DNA from: Crossaster papposus
Taxonomy: Eukaryota; Echinodermata; Asteroidea; Velatida; Solasteridae
Direction of reading: 5' to 3'
Assembly (NCBI GenBank): GCA_037893245.1
Contig: JBAIAA010000876.1
Span: 310,001-374,000 of the forward strand
Length of the DNA: 64,000 nucleotides
The notes beneath the pieces were generated by a model, which worked only from the letters and a program-made list of their open reading frames with translations, was not told the origin of the DNA and ran no database searches. Numbering within the stretch: the first letter of the stretch is position 1; each line of letters starts with the position of its first letter. Positions 44,815-55,905 of the stretch are shown here, piece by piece. The translations under genes were made by a program, and so were the position numbers.

Positions 44815-45695
44815 TGTAAATATAATACAAGGCATTTATATGGCGCTCTACAAAGATCACAGCGCCTAAAAATCAACATGCAACACACACATACACAAAA
44901 ATATTATATATTTATCAACAAATGGGAAATAAGTGTGTTTTGAGTAGGCGCTTGAAGATCGCAATGGACACCGCTTCCCTGATAATAACCGGCAGTTGAT
45001 TCCACAGATTCGGAGCAGCAACAAAGAATGAGCTATCCCCGGCTTTCTTGTTGGAGCGAGGAACAACCAGTCGGGTGACATCAGAAGAAGAGCGGAGTCT
45101 CATGCGATCTCAAGGTCTCTATTTGTTATAAAAAGCGAGATTATCAGTAATGTAGCTTGGGAATTGACCATTGCTAAATTTATATACATACAAAAGGATT
45201 TTGAACACGATTCTTTCTTTGACAGGGAGCTAGTGAAGCGAGCGCAGTAAGTGACCAGATGAATTTTCTCTGCCGCATGAAATCACAAGACGCGCAGCTT
45301 TATTTTGAAGACGCTGTACACGTCTTATGTCGACTTCCCTGGCACCGTGTAGCAATGAGTTGGCATAGTCAATACGAGAAAGAACCAAAGATCTAACAGC
45401 ATTTTGGCAATGAGTGAGAAACCGGCGATAATGCAGAATCAAGTGTAACCCCTAGATTCTTAGCAGTGTTGGAGGGCTTAATACATGTGTCTCCAAGTGT
45501 TAACGCAATATGTGGTAATTTGTTGATGACTGTCGGTGAAGCAAAAACAAAGAATTCAGTTTTGTCTTGATTTAGCTGAAACATTTTATGGACCATCCAA
45601 GTATTGATCTTAGAAATATAAGTGGAAAGATTAGTGAGCGTACGAATAGAATCATCAGCCACTTTGGGGTCAAATTTTGCATAGAGCTGGGTATC
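44815..45695 (-). pseudogene. LINE B, 3' part (L2/CR1-like RT C-terminus and 3' UTR)
   Basis: Reading on the minus strand starts exactly at DTQLYAKF, the residues that follow the first Asp of the RT YADD box. It continues through MFQLNQDKTEFFVF, LSRIDYANSLLHG, RVQRLQNKAARLV, a broken LPVKERIVFKILLYVYK block, and NLWNQLPVIIRE...FKRLLKTHLF. Several frameshifts and stops are present. The 3' end has the gcgc hairpin and 'ataaatgccttgtattat' tail usual for L2/CR1-like LINEs (44815-44870). It is the continuation of 49304-50390, separated from it by inserted LINE A. Confidence 0.8.
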
Positions 45696-48600
45696 TTTCA
45701 TTTCATTTCATTTATTATTTCTCAGGTGAACAAGAACATGACAAAATACAATGCATAAGTAACAAAATACAATACATAGAGTACAGGACGAGACTGATAA
45801 CATCCCTGAAGGATTGCCAAAAAGCGAACCTAATCACTATCTGGTGGCTCTCCCATAATGCTATCAGTTATCGACAGTTACAGTTAAACTTACAGTGATC
45901 TTTTGTACAAGTTGTTGGTTATTTTTCTTTACTTCTATGATAATATCCTTAGATTCCTTACAATAATTACGTGACTGGTATTTACAAAATACCACTTGGG
46001 GAAAATAACGAGGACGAAGTTAATTATGCCCGAAGTCGAATTATCCCAGGTTTTGGAAAAAAAGTGCCCAAGCTATGAAGAATGTTAGCAGAAACTTCTT
46101 GCGGAAGAGTGTCCCAGATACGAGGGAATTTAACAAACAGAGACTGGCGGGAAAACAATGGTACGTGCTGATTGGTGGGAAAATTTAACTAAGATTGTGG
46201 TACAAACATTTTGCAGCAAACACAGTGATCATTTGTACAAGTTGTTGATTATTTTTCTTAAAAACAATGATAAAGTCCTTAGAGTACAGAATACAATTAC
46301 ATGACTGGTATTTACAAAATACCACTTAGAAAACATATGAGGACAGAGTTAATTATGCCCGAAGTCAAATTTTCTCAGGTTTTGAATAAAAGTGCCCAAG
46401 CTATAAAGAATGCTATTAGAAACTTCTTGCGGGAGAGTGTCCCAGATGCGAGGAAATTTAACAAACAGAGACTGGTGGAAAGCATTTGTACGTGCTGATT
46501 AGTGAGAAAATTTAACTAAGTCTGTGTGACGTGTATACCCTCAGTCAAACGGCCAGCCTCCAAAGGGTGGACAAAAACTATGTGTTTGTTTATATTTTTT
46601 TTTTTTTTCAGTCAATGGAGCTGTCCTTTTTTTTCATCTATCCCTAGACCCTGCTGAATGGACTGGGAAAAAAATTCTAACCCAGGAGGTCATTCAGGGG
46701 GTGAAAAAAAAAAAACCATCCCTTCAAAATAATGGTTTTGGCCAAAAGCCATAGAGTTGTGCAAACAAATCGAAATCTGATCCCTTTGTGTATAGCCGCT
46801 GTCAAAAAAAGTCTCTGACATCTCTTTGAGCGGCCTTGGGGTAGATAACAAACACAGCTGTGACCCAGACATCCCCTGGGGGGTAGTTAGAGCTGTTGGT
46901 CGTTTTTATTTGTACAGTGTGTATCCTATTGCTGTTTCATGTATGTATTGCGCAATACTGATTTCAATGTTTACATGCTTGCAATGGATGTCCTTAAAAA
47001 AATACATAAAATAGCCAGAATGTTTAAATCTTTGATATGTGTGTCCAGGGTCCTTATATCCATCTGTTCAAACCATTAGAACAAGATTTGGGCCCCCCCA
47101 ACACAGTTATTTACCCTCCAACATAAAATGCCTACCGATGGATCCCCGTAGTGCCTCCCTGAAAAAAATTTTAGGTGGTGCCTCCGAGGGTTAACACTTA
47201 GATAATTAAAAACAGGGGTGTCAAAATTGTGGTACAAACATTTTGCAACAAACACAGTGGAAAGAAAGTTAAACCTAGTCATGATGTAAGGAAGTCCCAG
47301 TCTGGTGCAACGGTCGGAGTACTCAATGCTGACTCTGTCTCTAACAAAGTTGTATCTTCGTGGAAGACCCAGACAGCCCCGAGTAAATCTACGCTGAACT
47401 CTCTCCAAGGAGTTTTGTTCGGTGAGAGAACCTGGGCACCAGACTGGGACAGCATACTCCATGATTGGCCGGACTAAGGCACGATACAATTTGACAAGCA
47501 GAGTAGGTTCTCTACATTTTACCAATCTTCTTATGAATCCATTCATTCTATTTACCTTAGACACTACTTTACTTATGTGAAGCTTCCATGTAAGATCATG
47601 TGAAATTACAACACCAAGGTATTTATATTGCTCAACTGATTCTAGGGTTTGCATACCGATATACTGTAGGTTGGTTTAGGTGGATTTGAGCGGGTGATTG
47701 ACATTACTTTGCATTTATTCGTGTTAAGTTTCATTTTGTTCAGTGCACACCATGTGTCAATTTGGATTAGGTCATTCTGTAGAGTTATTTCGTCATCAGT
47801 GCTGTGAATAATTCTATAGATAACAGTGTCATCTGCATACTGTCGCATTTGAGAGTTGACACAGAAAGGTAAATCAAATGCAAATATGTTAAAAAGGAGT
47901 GGGCCCAGTACAAAGCCTTGTGGCACACCTGACCAAACTGGGACCCAATCAGAATGGCATGTTCCCTGAAATTGTACACGTTGTTTTCGGTCACTCAGGT
48001 ATGATTGAAACCATTGACGAGCCACACCGCACACACCGTATTTATGCAGTTTATCGAGAAGGACCTTATGACTGACACGGTCAAATGCCTTTGACCAGTC
48101 TAAGAAAACCGCATCAATACGGGGTGGGTGGGGCTGGTCAATGGCTTGAGCCCAGTCATGATACAATGTAGTCAGCTGAGTTGCAGTGGAACGTTGTTGT
48201 AGAAAGCCATGTTGGCAGTCAGAGATTATACCACCCCTGTACATGTGGTAAGTAAGTCGATTAGAAACAATTTTCTCAAGACATTTTCCTACAATAGAAC
48301 AAAGAGAAATTGGCCTATAATTGCTTGGATTATGGGGGTCACCAGACTTATGTATGGGGACAATATTGGCTAGTTTCCATTCGCTCGGAATTTTCCCAGT
48401 TGAGAGTGACAAGTTGAAAATCTTACAAAGGGGATGAGACAAGGCATCGGCGGCAATCTTGAGTAGTGTCGGAGAGATATCGTCTGGACCTTGAGATTTA
48501 TGAGTTTCAAGAGCTTTAAGAATTTTGTAAACTTCAGTGGGATTTGTCTCAATGGAAACTAATCGAGATTTGCAATTGTCATGGCAATCCTGGATTGGTT

Positions 48601-49303
48601 CAAGTTGGGGTTCTTTAGTGAAATTCTTCTGAAAGTTCAGACAGAATTCCTTGGCAATAGCAGTATAATCATTGATAATTTGGTCACCAATACGAAAGCT
48701 GGTTACTGACGATGTTTTGCGGCTTGAACTGACCAGAGACCAGAACCGTTTTGGATTTGAAGAACAATTTTGGGCCAGATCTTGAATGTACTTACTGTAT
48801 GATTTTCGGATGTGGTAATTCAACTGATTGCGCAGTGCTTTGTACTTAGTCCACAAAGCCACATTGCCCTTGTTTCGAGTAGCAGTCTTGTAGGCACGGT
48901 TTTTCTCTTTGGAAAGGGAAACAATTTCATGAGAGATCCATGGTTGTCTCCGGTTGCCCCTTTGTTTGGCAATGGGAACTAAATCAGAGACTGCAGCAAA
49001 TAAGAGATCCTTAAAGTTTGACTAGGAAGTGTCTATGTCTAGTTCCGGAGATAGGTAAGTGTCCCATGGAATTTTGCAAAGGGTGGATACTAGCTCGGCT
49101 TGATCCGCTTTGTGGTATTGAACAAATGTGCGTTTTAATGGTCTGGGCTTTACCTTGGTAGAAATACCAAATGAGATGCCATTATGATCACTACTCGCCA
49201 GAGCCGGGCCAATTGATATGTTATTAATCAGGTTCGGAGAGTTGCTGAAAATGAGGTCTAATGTGGTGCCATTGGAAGTGCTGTTTGGATGCAAACGGGT
49301 AAC
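45696..49303 (-). mobile_element. LINE A, 5'-truncated non-LTR retrotransposon
   Basis: A minus-strand LINE with, from 5' to 3': the end of the AP endonuclease (TTLDLIFSNSPNL...ASSDHNG, 49300-49022), RT (48862-47650) and a 3' UTR. It ends in a tail of aaataataaatgaaatgaaa type (45696-45720). The RT is nearly complete: SNYRPISLCSIVGKCLEKI, FLDWSKAFDRV, SGVPQGFVLGPLLFN and the catalytic QYADDTVIY. There is one in-frame TAG (49022) between endonuclease and RT, and one frameshift near 47655 before the C-terminal part (EQYKYLGVVI, RALVRPIMEYAVPVW, 47654-47076). The 3' UTR includes a ~328-bp tandem duplication (45897-46224 and 46225-46530). Jockey/CR1/L2 clade; inactive but young-looking. Confidence 0.85.
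45897..46530. repeat. Tandem duplication (~328 bp) in the LINE A 3' UTR
   Basis: 'gtgatc(t/a)tttgtacaagttg' begins both units (45897 and 46225). Both contain 'gaagttaattatgcccgaag', 'gtgcccaagctat', 'cttcttgcgg(a/g)agagtg' and 'aacaaacagagactgg'. The ~40 bp preceding unit 2 ('ttgtggtacaaacattttgc') recur at 47220-47250. Confidence 0.8.
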
Positions 49304-49372
49304 GTCAGCATAAACATGAACATTTAGATTGTGTTCTCTGATGATATATGAGATCACCAACTGGATGAGTGC
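47076..49372 (-). pseudogene. LINE A ORF2 (endonuclease end + reverse transcriptase)
   Basis: Coding part of LINE A. 47642-48862 encodes 406 codons of uninterrupted RT. Reading upstream through a single TAG at 49022 stays in the same frame to the endonuclease SDHNG motif at about 49190. Downstream, a one-base shift moves the frame to 47654-47076 (192 codons). The junction at 49303/49304 joins this reading to LINE B sequence (SYIIREHNLNVHVYAD), so the frame 49022-49360 is a chimera of two LINEs. Confidence 0.8.
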
Positions 49373-50390
49373 GTTTGTTTATGGTGTAAATGGAAGACAC
49401 ATACCTGGCGACACGAAGGTGAATTGGGGTTAGGGTTAGAATCGAGGACGACCTCGATTGAGATTCGTGTACAAAACCAATGAGAGCCGTCGGAAAAAGC
49501 TAAGTACAAACAAAGGAAATTTTCGAGAGGAACAAAGGAAACTCCTCAATTTACACCATAAACAAACCTGTGTGTACATGGTGAAACACTGTGGGACTAT
49601 TACTGAGCCTTTGGGTACCGAAATTCTTAAAACATGCTCAGAGGATTGAACAGTCTTGATGGATACTATAGTACGGCGTCCATTGAGATAAGACATGAAC
49701 CAGGACTTAGTGGCACCTGTAATACCAAAAAAGTCTCAAGTCTGTCAAGAAGTATTCCATGATCAATAGTATCAAATGCTGCTGACATGTCAAGTAAAAC
49801 CAAGAGAACAACTTTGTTTTTATCTAGGGATTGCAAGATGTAATTTTTCACCAAGGCAGTCTTATTACTGTTGTGAGATTTATATGCTGACTGGAACTTT
49901 TCACCGAGATTGTTGTTTTTAACATGATTTGTAACTTGACATGACGCAGCCTTTTCAATTACTTTTCCAATGAATTTGATATTTGAAACAGGTCGATAAC
50001 TCTTAAAGGCATTGGGATCGAGGGTGCGTTTCTTAAGAACAGGGTGACAGGTAACGTACGTGTCTAGTGAACACGACTTGTTAGACAGTTGCCTAATGAG
50101 TTTTTCAACGTCAGATTTGGTGAGAATCTTGAAATTAGGCAAATTTATGCTAGGATCTAATTGAAACTGACATGGTATAGTATCTGAGCGGACAGAAGCT
50201 TCAGATGTAACCTTAGATCGGATTTGCTCAACTTTGTCAACGAAAAAGGACATAAAACTATCAGCATGCAAGTTCAGATTCAGAGTCACAAACTGGTAAT
50301 GTTCTTAAACCGCAGTTTAGAAGGCCCCGTATAGTCGTGTACATGTCCTTAAAGCTAGCACTGGTGAATTTGTCGGAGTAGTATGTTTTT
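49304..50390 (-). pseudogene. LINE B, 5' part (L2/CR1-like RT)
   Basis: The minus-strand reading from about 50390 gives DKFTSASFKDMYTTIRGLL, a frameshift near 50275, then SFMSFFVDKVEQIRSK, FKSYRPVSNIKFIGKVIEK, LLDMSAAFDTIDHGILLDRL, a frameshift near 49690, and MSYLNGRRTIVSI. The MITE at 49374-49567 then interrupts it. The last ~20 codons (ISYIIREHNLNVHVYAD, 49373-49304) end precisely at the first Asp of YADD, where LINE A begins. The missing endonuclease makes this a 5'-truncated copy. Confidence 0.75.
49374..49567 (-). mobile_element. MITE family 2 inserted in LINE B
   Basis: TIRs gtttgtttatggtgtaaat and atttacaccataaacaaac bound ~194 bp whose interior matches 51690-51891 in inverted orientation. 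The LINE B reading frame is open on both sides and rejoins in frame when the element is left out (FTMYTQ on one side, ALIQLVISYI on the other). Confidence 0.85.
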
Positions 50391-50659
50391 TGGCATCAGC
50401 AATCAGCTTCTAAACATTTCAATATTTTACATAGAGAAGGATTATTCCGAGAGCGAGCCCGGCGGGGGTGGGGCAGACCATCCACCACTATTTTACTTCG
50501 TATTTCATGCTACACCACTTGACGCTTCCGGATGTCTTCCAACTGGACCATCTTATGCTGTTAACCTGTGTTACATAGAAAGCGTTGTACTTACCATTAA
50601 GATTGGCCTGCATGGAAATTGCTTTCAAAAACATTCATTTGAAAGCATTCTTTCTGTAA

Positions 50660-51148
50660 CAGTGGCACATGCTCGATGTTGAGTGCTAGTGCTAGTGATA
50701 TGTTTGAATCGACATTATGGTAAAACCAACGGCATTTAAAAGCTAATTTAGTTATCTGTGAAGCTCATACAAACATCAATAGCAAATGCTGAATATTCAA
50801 TTAACGCGTTCCAATTGCACAATTTGTTGTGACACCCTGTACACAGAGATACAACTTCATGGTGTTGTTTAGTATCCGTCTTATTATTTCAGATACTTTG
50901 GATGCTTTAAATGAAAACAAATCTATGGAAATGTTCTACTCTGTAGACGATGTGCCCTCTGTTTACATCTAGGCAACAAGAGGCCCTAGGCAACATAATG
51001 TCGGCAAAAACGCTGCTATAATAAACTAAGTGTTGGCATCTAGTAGTAGTTGCATTATCAAAATATGAATTTTATACTGAATACAAAAACAACGCATTTT
51101 CTTTTGATGAGAAATAATCCCGCCCCTGGGTCCAGTGAATTAAAATTA
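50660..51148 (+). repeat. Interspersed repeat, both halves adjacent
   Basis: 50660-50945 matches 1163-1455 and 50985-51148 matches 4682-4862, in the same order and orientation. This copy appears to be the uninterrupted form. No coding signal. Confidence 0.65.
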
Positions 51149-51689
51149 TGCAGTCATGAAATCACACACCCAGTCCTTAGATCACGACATCTTTGTTCCC
51201 GTTAACAACTGAAACAAATCTCGAAAATGAGAATTACCGTTGAAATCGTGTGACATGAACGGCGGCCCCATTCCTATCGGAATGTCAGGAAGATAAACAA
51301 GGACATTGTTCTAAGGTAGGATTTACAGTTAATATGTTAAAAATGCTCTACGTGAATAGCAGTGTATTAATTAGGCTATAGTAAAAGCCTGCTGTGGCAA
51401 TACGCGATTTGTTCCAGTATTTACCTAGCAACACGTATACATCTACCGTCCGCTCTACAACGACACTGTCTTTTCCGAAACATACATTTATTTGGTCTTT
51501 TATCTGTCATGCTTTGTTTCCCCCAACTGCAACTCGACCATCCTTCGTTATACTGTACAAACCCCCTTCTTAAAATAATGGTCATCCTTTATATTTCGCT
51601 AATTTGGTCCCGCCTAAAACCTAAATTTTAAATAAATATTTCCGTTGTCGCCATATTACTGCGTACGTGTTTTTCGCCTAGCCGTGCAC
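51149..51689. other. Non-coding stretch
   Basis: No gene or repeat recognised. Confidence 0.5.
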
Positions 51690-51891
51690 GTTTGTTTATG
51701 GTGTAAATCGAGGAGTTTCCTTTGTTCCTCTCGAAAATCTCCTTTGTCTGTTTCCTTTGTACGTTAATTTCCGACGGCTCTCATTGGTTTTGTACACGAA
51801 TCTCAATCGAGGTCGTCCCCGATTCTAACCCTAACCCCAATTCACCTTCGTGTCCCCAGGTATGTGTCCTCCATTTACACCATAAACAGAC
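51690..51891 (+). mobile_element. MITE family 2, complete copy
   Basis: TIRs gtttgtttatggtgtaaat and atttacaccataaacagac enclose 'ttccgacggctctcattggt', 'ctcaatcgaggtcgtccccg' and 'attctaaccctaacccc'. About 202 bp, no coding capacity. Confidence 0.85.
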
Positions 51892-52900
51892 GCAACATGA
51901 CCGAGATAATTGGCGTCACCATCCCGTTGCTAAGGAGGGCGGGGCTTAAGGTCAAATCCGGATCGGTCTATTGTCAGAATCATTTATCATTTAAACCATC
52001 GTACACAAACAAAACATAACATACTCAATAATGCTGATATTGTGCGAGCTACAGCGGCCGGCGTAGAACCCGCACACTTGAATTACTACTAATACTTGCA
52101 CAACAACTATACTTGGACATTACTGCTTCAACTTGGACAAAACACCTCATTGCCAATACCTTTATACCTATACATCAATATATTTGTCAACGTTACAAGT
52201 GAATTCGACATATTTTTAATAGCAATCGACAAATAGGGAAAAACCACAAAAACATATTTTTTATTTTTTCTATTTTTTGTATTAGTGATACATTAGATTC
52301 ATTCTAATTCGCCCTGGTACGAATACATGTACACTGTACATCAACATTAGGTATGGAACCGGATTAGCGAAATTGTATGTATAGGAAAATACTCATTGTA
52401 ATCATTGACAATCTATAAGCATTGGCCACGGTTCTGGTCAACTCCGACTACCCCATACATATTTCGGTAACAAATATTTTGGCTCCATTCGAGATTACAC
52501 AAATTTAAGAATACATTTCTAAATTCCGCGGGTTTAATTTTCAAGCAGATCAGTTTAGGAGAAAACAAAACACCACTGCCTCAAACAAAGAAACGGCCCA
52601 AAATAGACCACAGGGCATGGCTGCAAAATGTGCTCAGAAATTGATTTTCTTGGCACACCTCTTGAATCTAAGTGGAATCACTGCAGTTTGTTAGCTTGGA
52701 TTATGTGGATCACGAAAAAACAAAATCCCCAATCGCAAGTTTACCAGTCAATTAAATATTTGTATTTTTAATCACCTGTTTATAGAGGGCGCCCTCTATT
52801 GACCAGGATTGGAAAGCTGTGTACATTTTCAGGGACTCTATACAGAGACAGAATTCGATTAAGGAGGAATTAGGGTGTGGTATAATAAATCTTAGTCTTG
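51892..52900. other. Non-coding stretch
   Basis: AT-rich; I see no gene or clear repeat. Confidence 0.5.
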
Positions 52901-52904
52901 GTGC

Positions 52905-53350
52905 AAGACGTCCCTGCTATCACTCCACCAACCGCTATCACCCATGAAACGCTATCACAGGAACGTCTTGGGAATCTTGTGGTGAAAAAGGGCGTGGTCT
53001 TACTGAACAAGAAATGCATAATTCAACAAACGGCAATAAAATATTAGCGCACGCTCACTAACAGCAATAAGTGCATTGGTAATAAGCTGTACAGAATGGT
53101 ACCGTTTCGCTGAAGTCTACGCATACAACGTGAACTAAATCATGCAGACGTGCAGGTACTAGACTCATGACTTGAATGATTCGTCGCACGCGCTCATCGG
53201 TTATACAAGCTACGTCATAATGTATGCATACGCACACTGAATTCTGCTCGGAATTTCCCGAGCAGAATTCACAAGATTCCCAAAACGTTCCTGTGATAGC
53301 GGTTCGTGGGTTCATGGAAATACAAAACAGGGACGTCTTGCACTAAGACT
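52905..53350. mobile_element. ~445-bp palindromic MITE
   Basis: The left end 'cttggtgcaagacgtccctg' pairs with 'cagggacgtcttgcactaag' at the right end. 'aacgctatcacaggaacgtc' and 'ttgggaatcttgtg' pair with 'cacaagattcccaaaacgtt' and 'cctgtgatagcggtt'. The ~280 bp between the arms is unique and non-coding. Confidence 0.8.
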
Positions 53351-54300
53351 AAACCAATCTCAACCTCTGTCTTTTTGCAGATGATGCATATACGTGGCAG
53401 TATTGTGAAGTTGTTTGGGTTTCTTGGAAGGAGGCCAGACGTTGAACGAAGTTTTCTCCTTGCAGCACTGCTGCATTCGCATGTGTCTTTTTCCGCCGTA
53501 TCTGCATCTGAGAATTTTAATTTTTTTTTTTTTTTTAGGGGGGGGGGTTTGGGAATATTTATAAATAGAGTGCCCGAAGAATTAAAATCTGGAGATAAAT
53601 TAATAATGGGTAAGATTATACATACAACAAAATAGAAAAATGCTGAACAGATATGCTTCACTCCACTCTATTAGAGTGGAGTAAAGCAGATCTGTCCACA
53701 ATTTATTAAAGATATAGGTATAAACACAAACATTGAATGCACTTTTTGTTTATGAGAAAAACATTTTTAGAGGTTGTTATTTCCAAAGTACAGTTTCCAG
53801 GAATGCCGTATTATTCACATTGATTTAACTTTAAAACTATGGAACCCTGACTAAAACCTTAAATGTGTAGAGGAAGACTACATTGTATCTCCAGCCAACC
53901 CCTGCTATATGTATTTGTATTATAGTTTTCTTGCTCAGTCATGCAAAATATACTTCATAAATAAACTTTTTCGTGTTCGAATCGCTGTCATCTGAGCAGC
54001 TTGTGTCGTCGGCCATCTTGCTGTGTAAACAGCGCCTACGCTCGCTCTATTTTACAGCGCCCGCTATTGGTCCATTTGCCCACTATTTGCACAAACGTAC
54101 CGCACCACGACAGAAGGATCTCGTTGATTGGTCGTTGGAAAATAATGACGTAATTGTTTACTGGACATTTGTTTGCATCAAAACGGGGAAAACATTAATT
54201 TTAAATGACGATTTTATCGAGTACTGGTTCGCAGGCCGTCTGGGGATTTTATTTGTGAGTTTCCCAACAACTTGCTAAGTAGTTTAAAGTAAATAGTAGT
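53351..54300. other. Non-coding stretch
   Basis: Contains a T17/G9 homopolymer junction at 53520-53547 and a short palindrome at 53655-53695 (cactccactctattagagtg). The ~100-codon open frames here have no recognisable domain and I do not call them genes. Confidence 0.5.
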
Positions 54301-54310
54301 TTTAAATTTA

Positions 54311-54667
54311 TATAGATTCACGATATGCGTCAAAAAAGTGCAAGATAATCGGCCATGCCCTGTGGTCTAAAAACACTTTGGTACCTTCAAGTTGCTCTTT
54401 CACCCACTTGTAGGTGCACTAAGAAGCACCAAACGACCTTACAACCTCCTCCACTGGAACTGGAAACCTCTCTCTTTCTTCGCTAAAGACCTTTTCTCTT
54501 TCAGGTCCCAAGGTGTAGGCAGCTAGATACGGTTCGAAGAAAATTGTTGAGTCTTCGACGATGCTTAGACATTTGGTCAAGGCAGTGGAGATTGAGCGAG
54601 GAGTCGACCATATCATCATCAGCTGTACCTGTTCCTTTGGGGAGGGAGATTTTGTACAGTCGGCCAT
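54311..54667 (-). pseudogene. Sulfotransferase-like first exon with in-frame stop
   Basis: From ATG 54667 the frame encodes a P-loop sulfotransferase-like start: MMIWSTPRSISTALTKCLS is the 5'-phosphosulfate-binding loop (TPRSxSTAL), followed by IFFEPYLAAYTLGPE. This resembles metazoan small-molecule sulfotransferase-like proteins of the P-loop superfamily. The frame meets TAG at 54421-54419, after VRSFGAS. It then continues in the same frame with CTYKWVKEQLEGTKV, the expected next element of this family, up to TAA at 54310. So either a nonsense mutation has hit the exon, or the exon ends earlier at the candidate donor V|GTAAGG near 54434. The rest of the gene is not recognisable at lower coordinates, so this is a pseudogene fragment or a first exon. 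The Ngaro element begins ~210 bp upstream of its start codon. Confidence 0.6.
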
Positions 54668-54874
54668 CTGTTTTTAAATAATAAAATCCTTAAAATTGAA
54701 CCGACGGTGAATAACGTCCGTACGTTCTTCATACATTATAGTACATGCCGAAACACGTTTCCTTTTTGTACACTTTGTACATTACTTACCGTTACAACCT
54801 TCGATGGTTGTTGTGCTAATAACATGACACGAAACAACAGGCGGTCCGACCTAGTCTAATAAACTTGGCCCCAC

Positions 54875-54938
54875 ACTATTTGCATCGCGGTAGTCGTTGA
54901 GGGCGACTGATGATATACATCAGTCGCGATTCTGACGG
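54875..54938 (+). repeat. Ngaro A1 split direct repeat (left terminus)
   Basis: Identical to A2 at 62802-62865. Starts with the half recombination site tatttgcatcgcggta (54877-54892). It carries a perfect 10-bp hairpin, gcgactgatg-atata-catcagtcgc (54903-54927). Confidence 0.95.
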
Positions 54939-55458
54939 CACCACGGTTGGGTGTTTCTTTTGCTCGGTCAGCAACGAAATCATCCAGGAACCCAACGTTA
55001 CATCGGATTGATCGTAACGACCGTAGCGGAATACAGGTTTGATTTATGTCGGGGTTATCTCACATTTCTCAACGAGAAAGGTAAAGCACGAATTTTGAGG
55101 TTTTGTGTTCACGAGATATTCCTAGGTATGCAACCATGATTTATAATGGTGGACTACATTTCGCGTCACGGGTTTCATAGAGGTGTTGGCGGTACACAAT
55201 GTTGTGTACAGTTTGCCCAGGTAGGATTACGAAATCACGCTAGCGAGATTATAATTAGAATAACAAAGTGCAATAGACAACAATGGTTTAGTCGCTTTCC
55301 ATTGAATACGGTATGGTGTGACAGCTGAGGGCGCGGCAGTGATTGTGTGGAGACGGCCGGGCTCAAATTGGTTAGGGGTTTATGGTCACGGTCCGGTACA
55401 GTAAGCTGGAGAGATTTCTTAACGGGCGTGGAGGCCGTTGTGAGTTGACGTTGCGAAT

Positions 55459-55905
55459 ATGACGGCGTCCAGCAGCAAAACCCTAGAGGAGAATTTTCAA
55501 ATCATTGAGGAGAATGACGGGGCCTACGGCGAGTTTGGTGAGGCCGTCGGCGCGGACTTCAAGGGTCTGTGCACCGCATTTACCATATCGGACAAGTGCT
55601 TCAGGGCCCTCATCGACGATGGGTGGGATGACATCGCGGGCCTCGGAGACCTGAGTGAAGACTGGCAGAAACACGTCTTGGCCTTGGCCCCAAATAGGGC
55701 CCAGCGGTGTCGCCTGGAGAAAATGCTCCAGCGCATACAGGCTGGCCCGCTGAACGAGGTGGTTCCCAAAAAGAGGCGCCGAATTGAAGGACCGGAAGGA
55801 GAACAGGCCCAGACACCAGCGACGGTTGGCTTTAATGATGACGGTGCCGGGCCCAGCGGACAGGTTTCGGCGGCGGTGGCATCAACAGCCCCAGCTTCTT
55901 CTAAG
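55459..55905 (+). CDS. Ngaro gag-like ORF, exon 1
   Basis: 149 codons from ATG 55459. The region around residues 40-90 (ISDKCFRALIDDGWDDIAGL, then VLALAPNRAQRCRLEKML) looks like a small helical SAM/death-like fold; a basic stretch (PKKRRRIEG) around residue 104 may be a nuclear localisation signal. It ends Ala/Ser-rich (ASTAPASSK) at a splice donor AAG|GTACAT in phase 0. Unspliced, the frame closes 12 codons later. The proposed partner exon begins at 57493, also in phase 0. The N-terminal domain is assigned by position in the element rather than by a firm family match. Confidence 0.65.

Noticed and set aside
49022..49360. Single 112-codon gene on the minus strand
   Set aside because: It is a chimera of LINE B RT residues and the LINE A endonuclease end, created by the insertion junction at 49303/49304.
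53973..54278. 101-codon plus-strand frame
   Set aside because: No recognisable domain, no splice or promoter support; near other AT-rich non-coding sequence.
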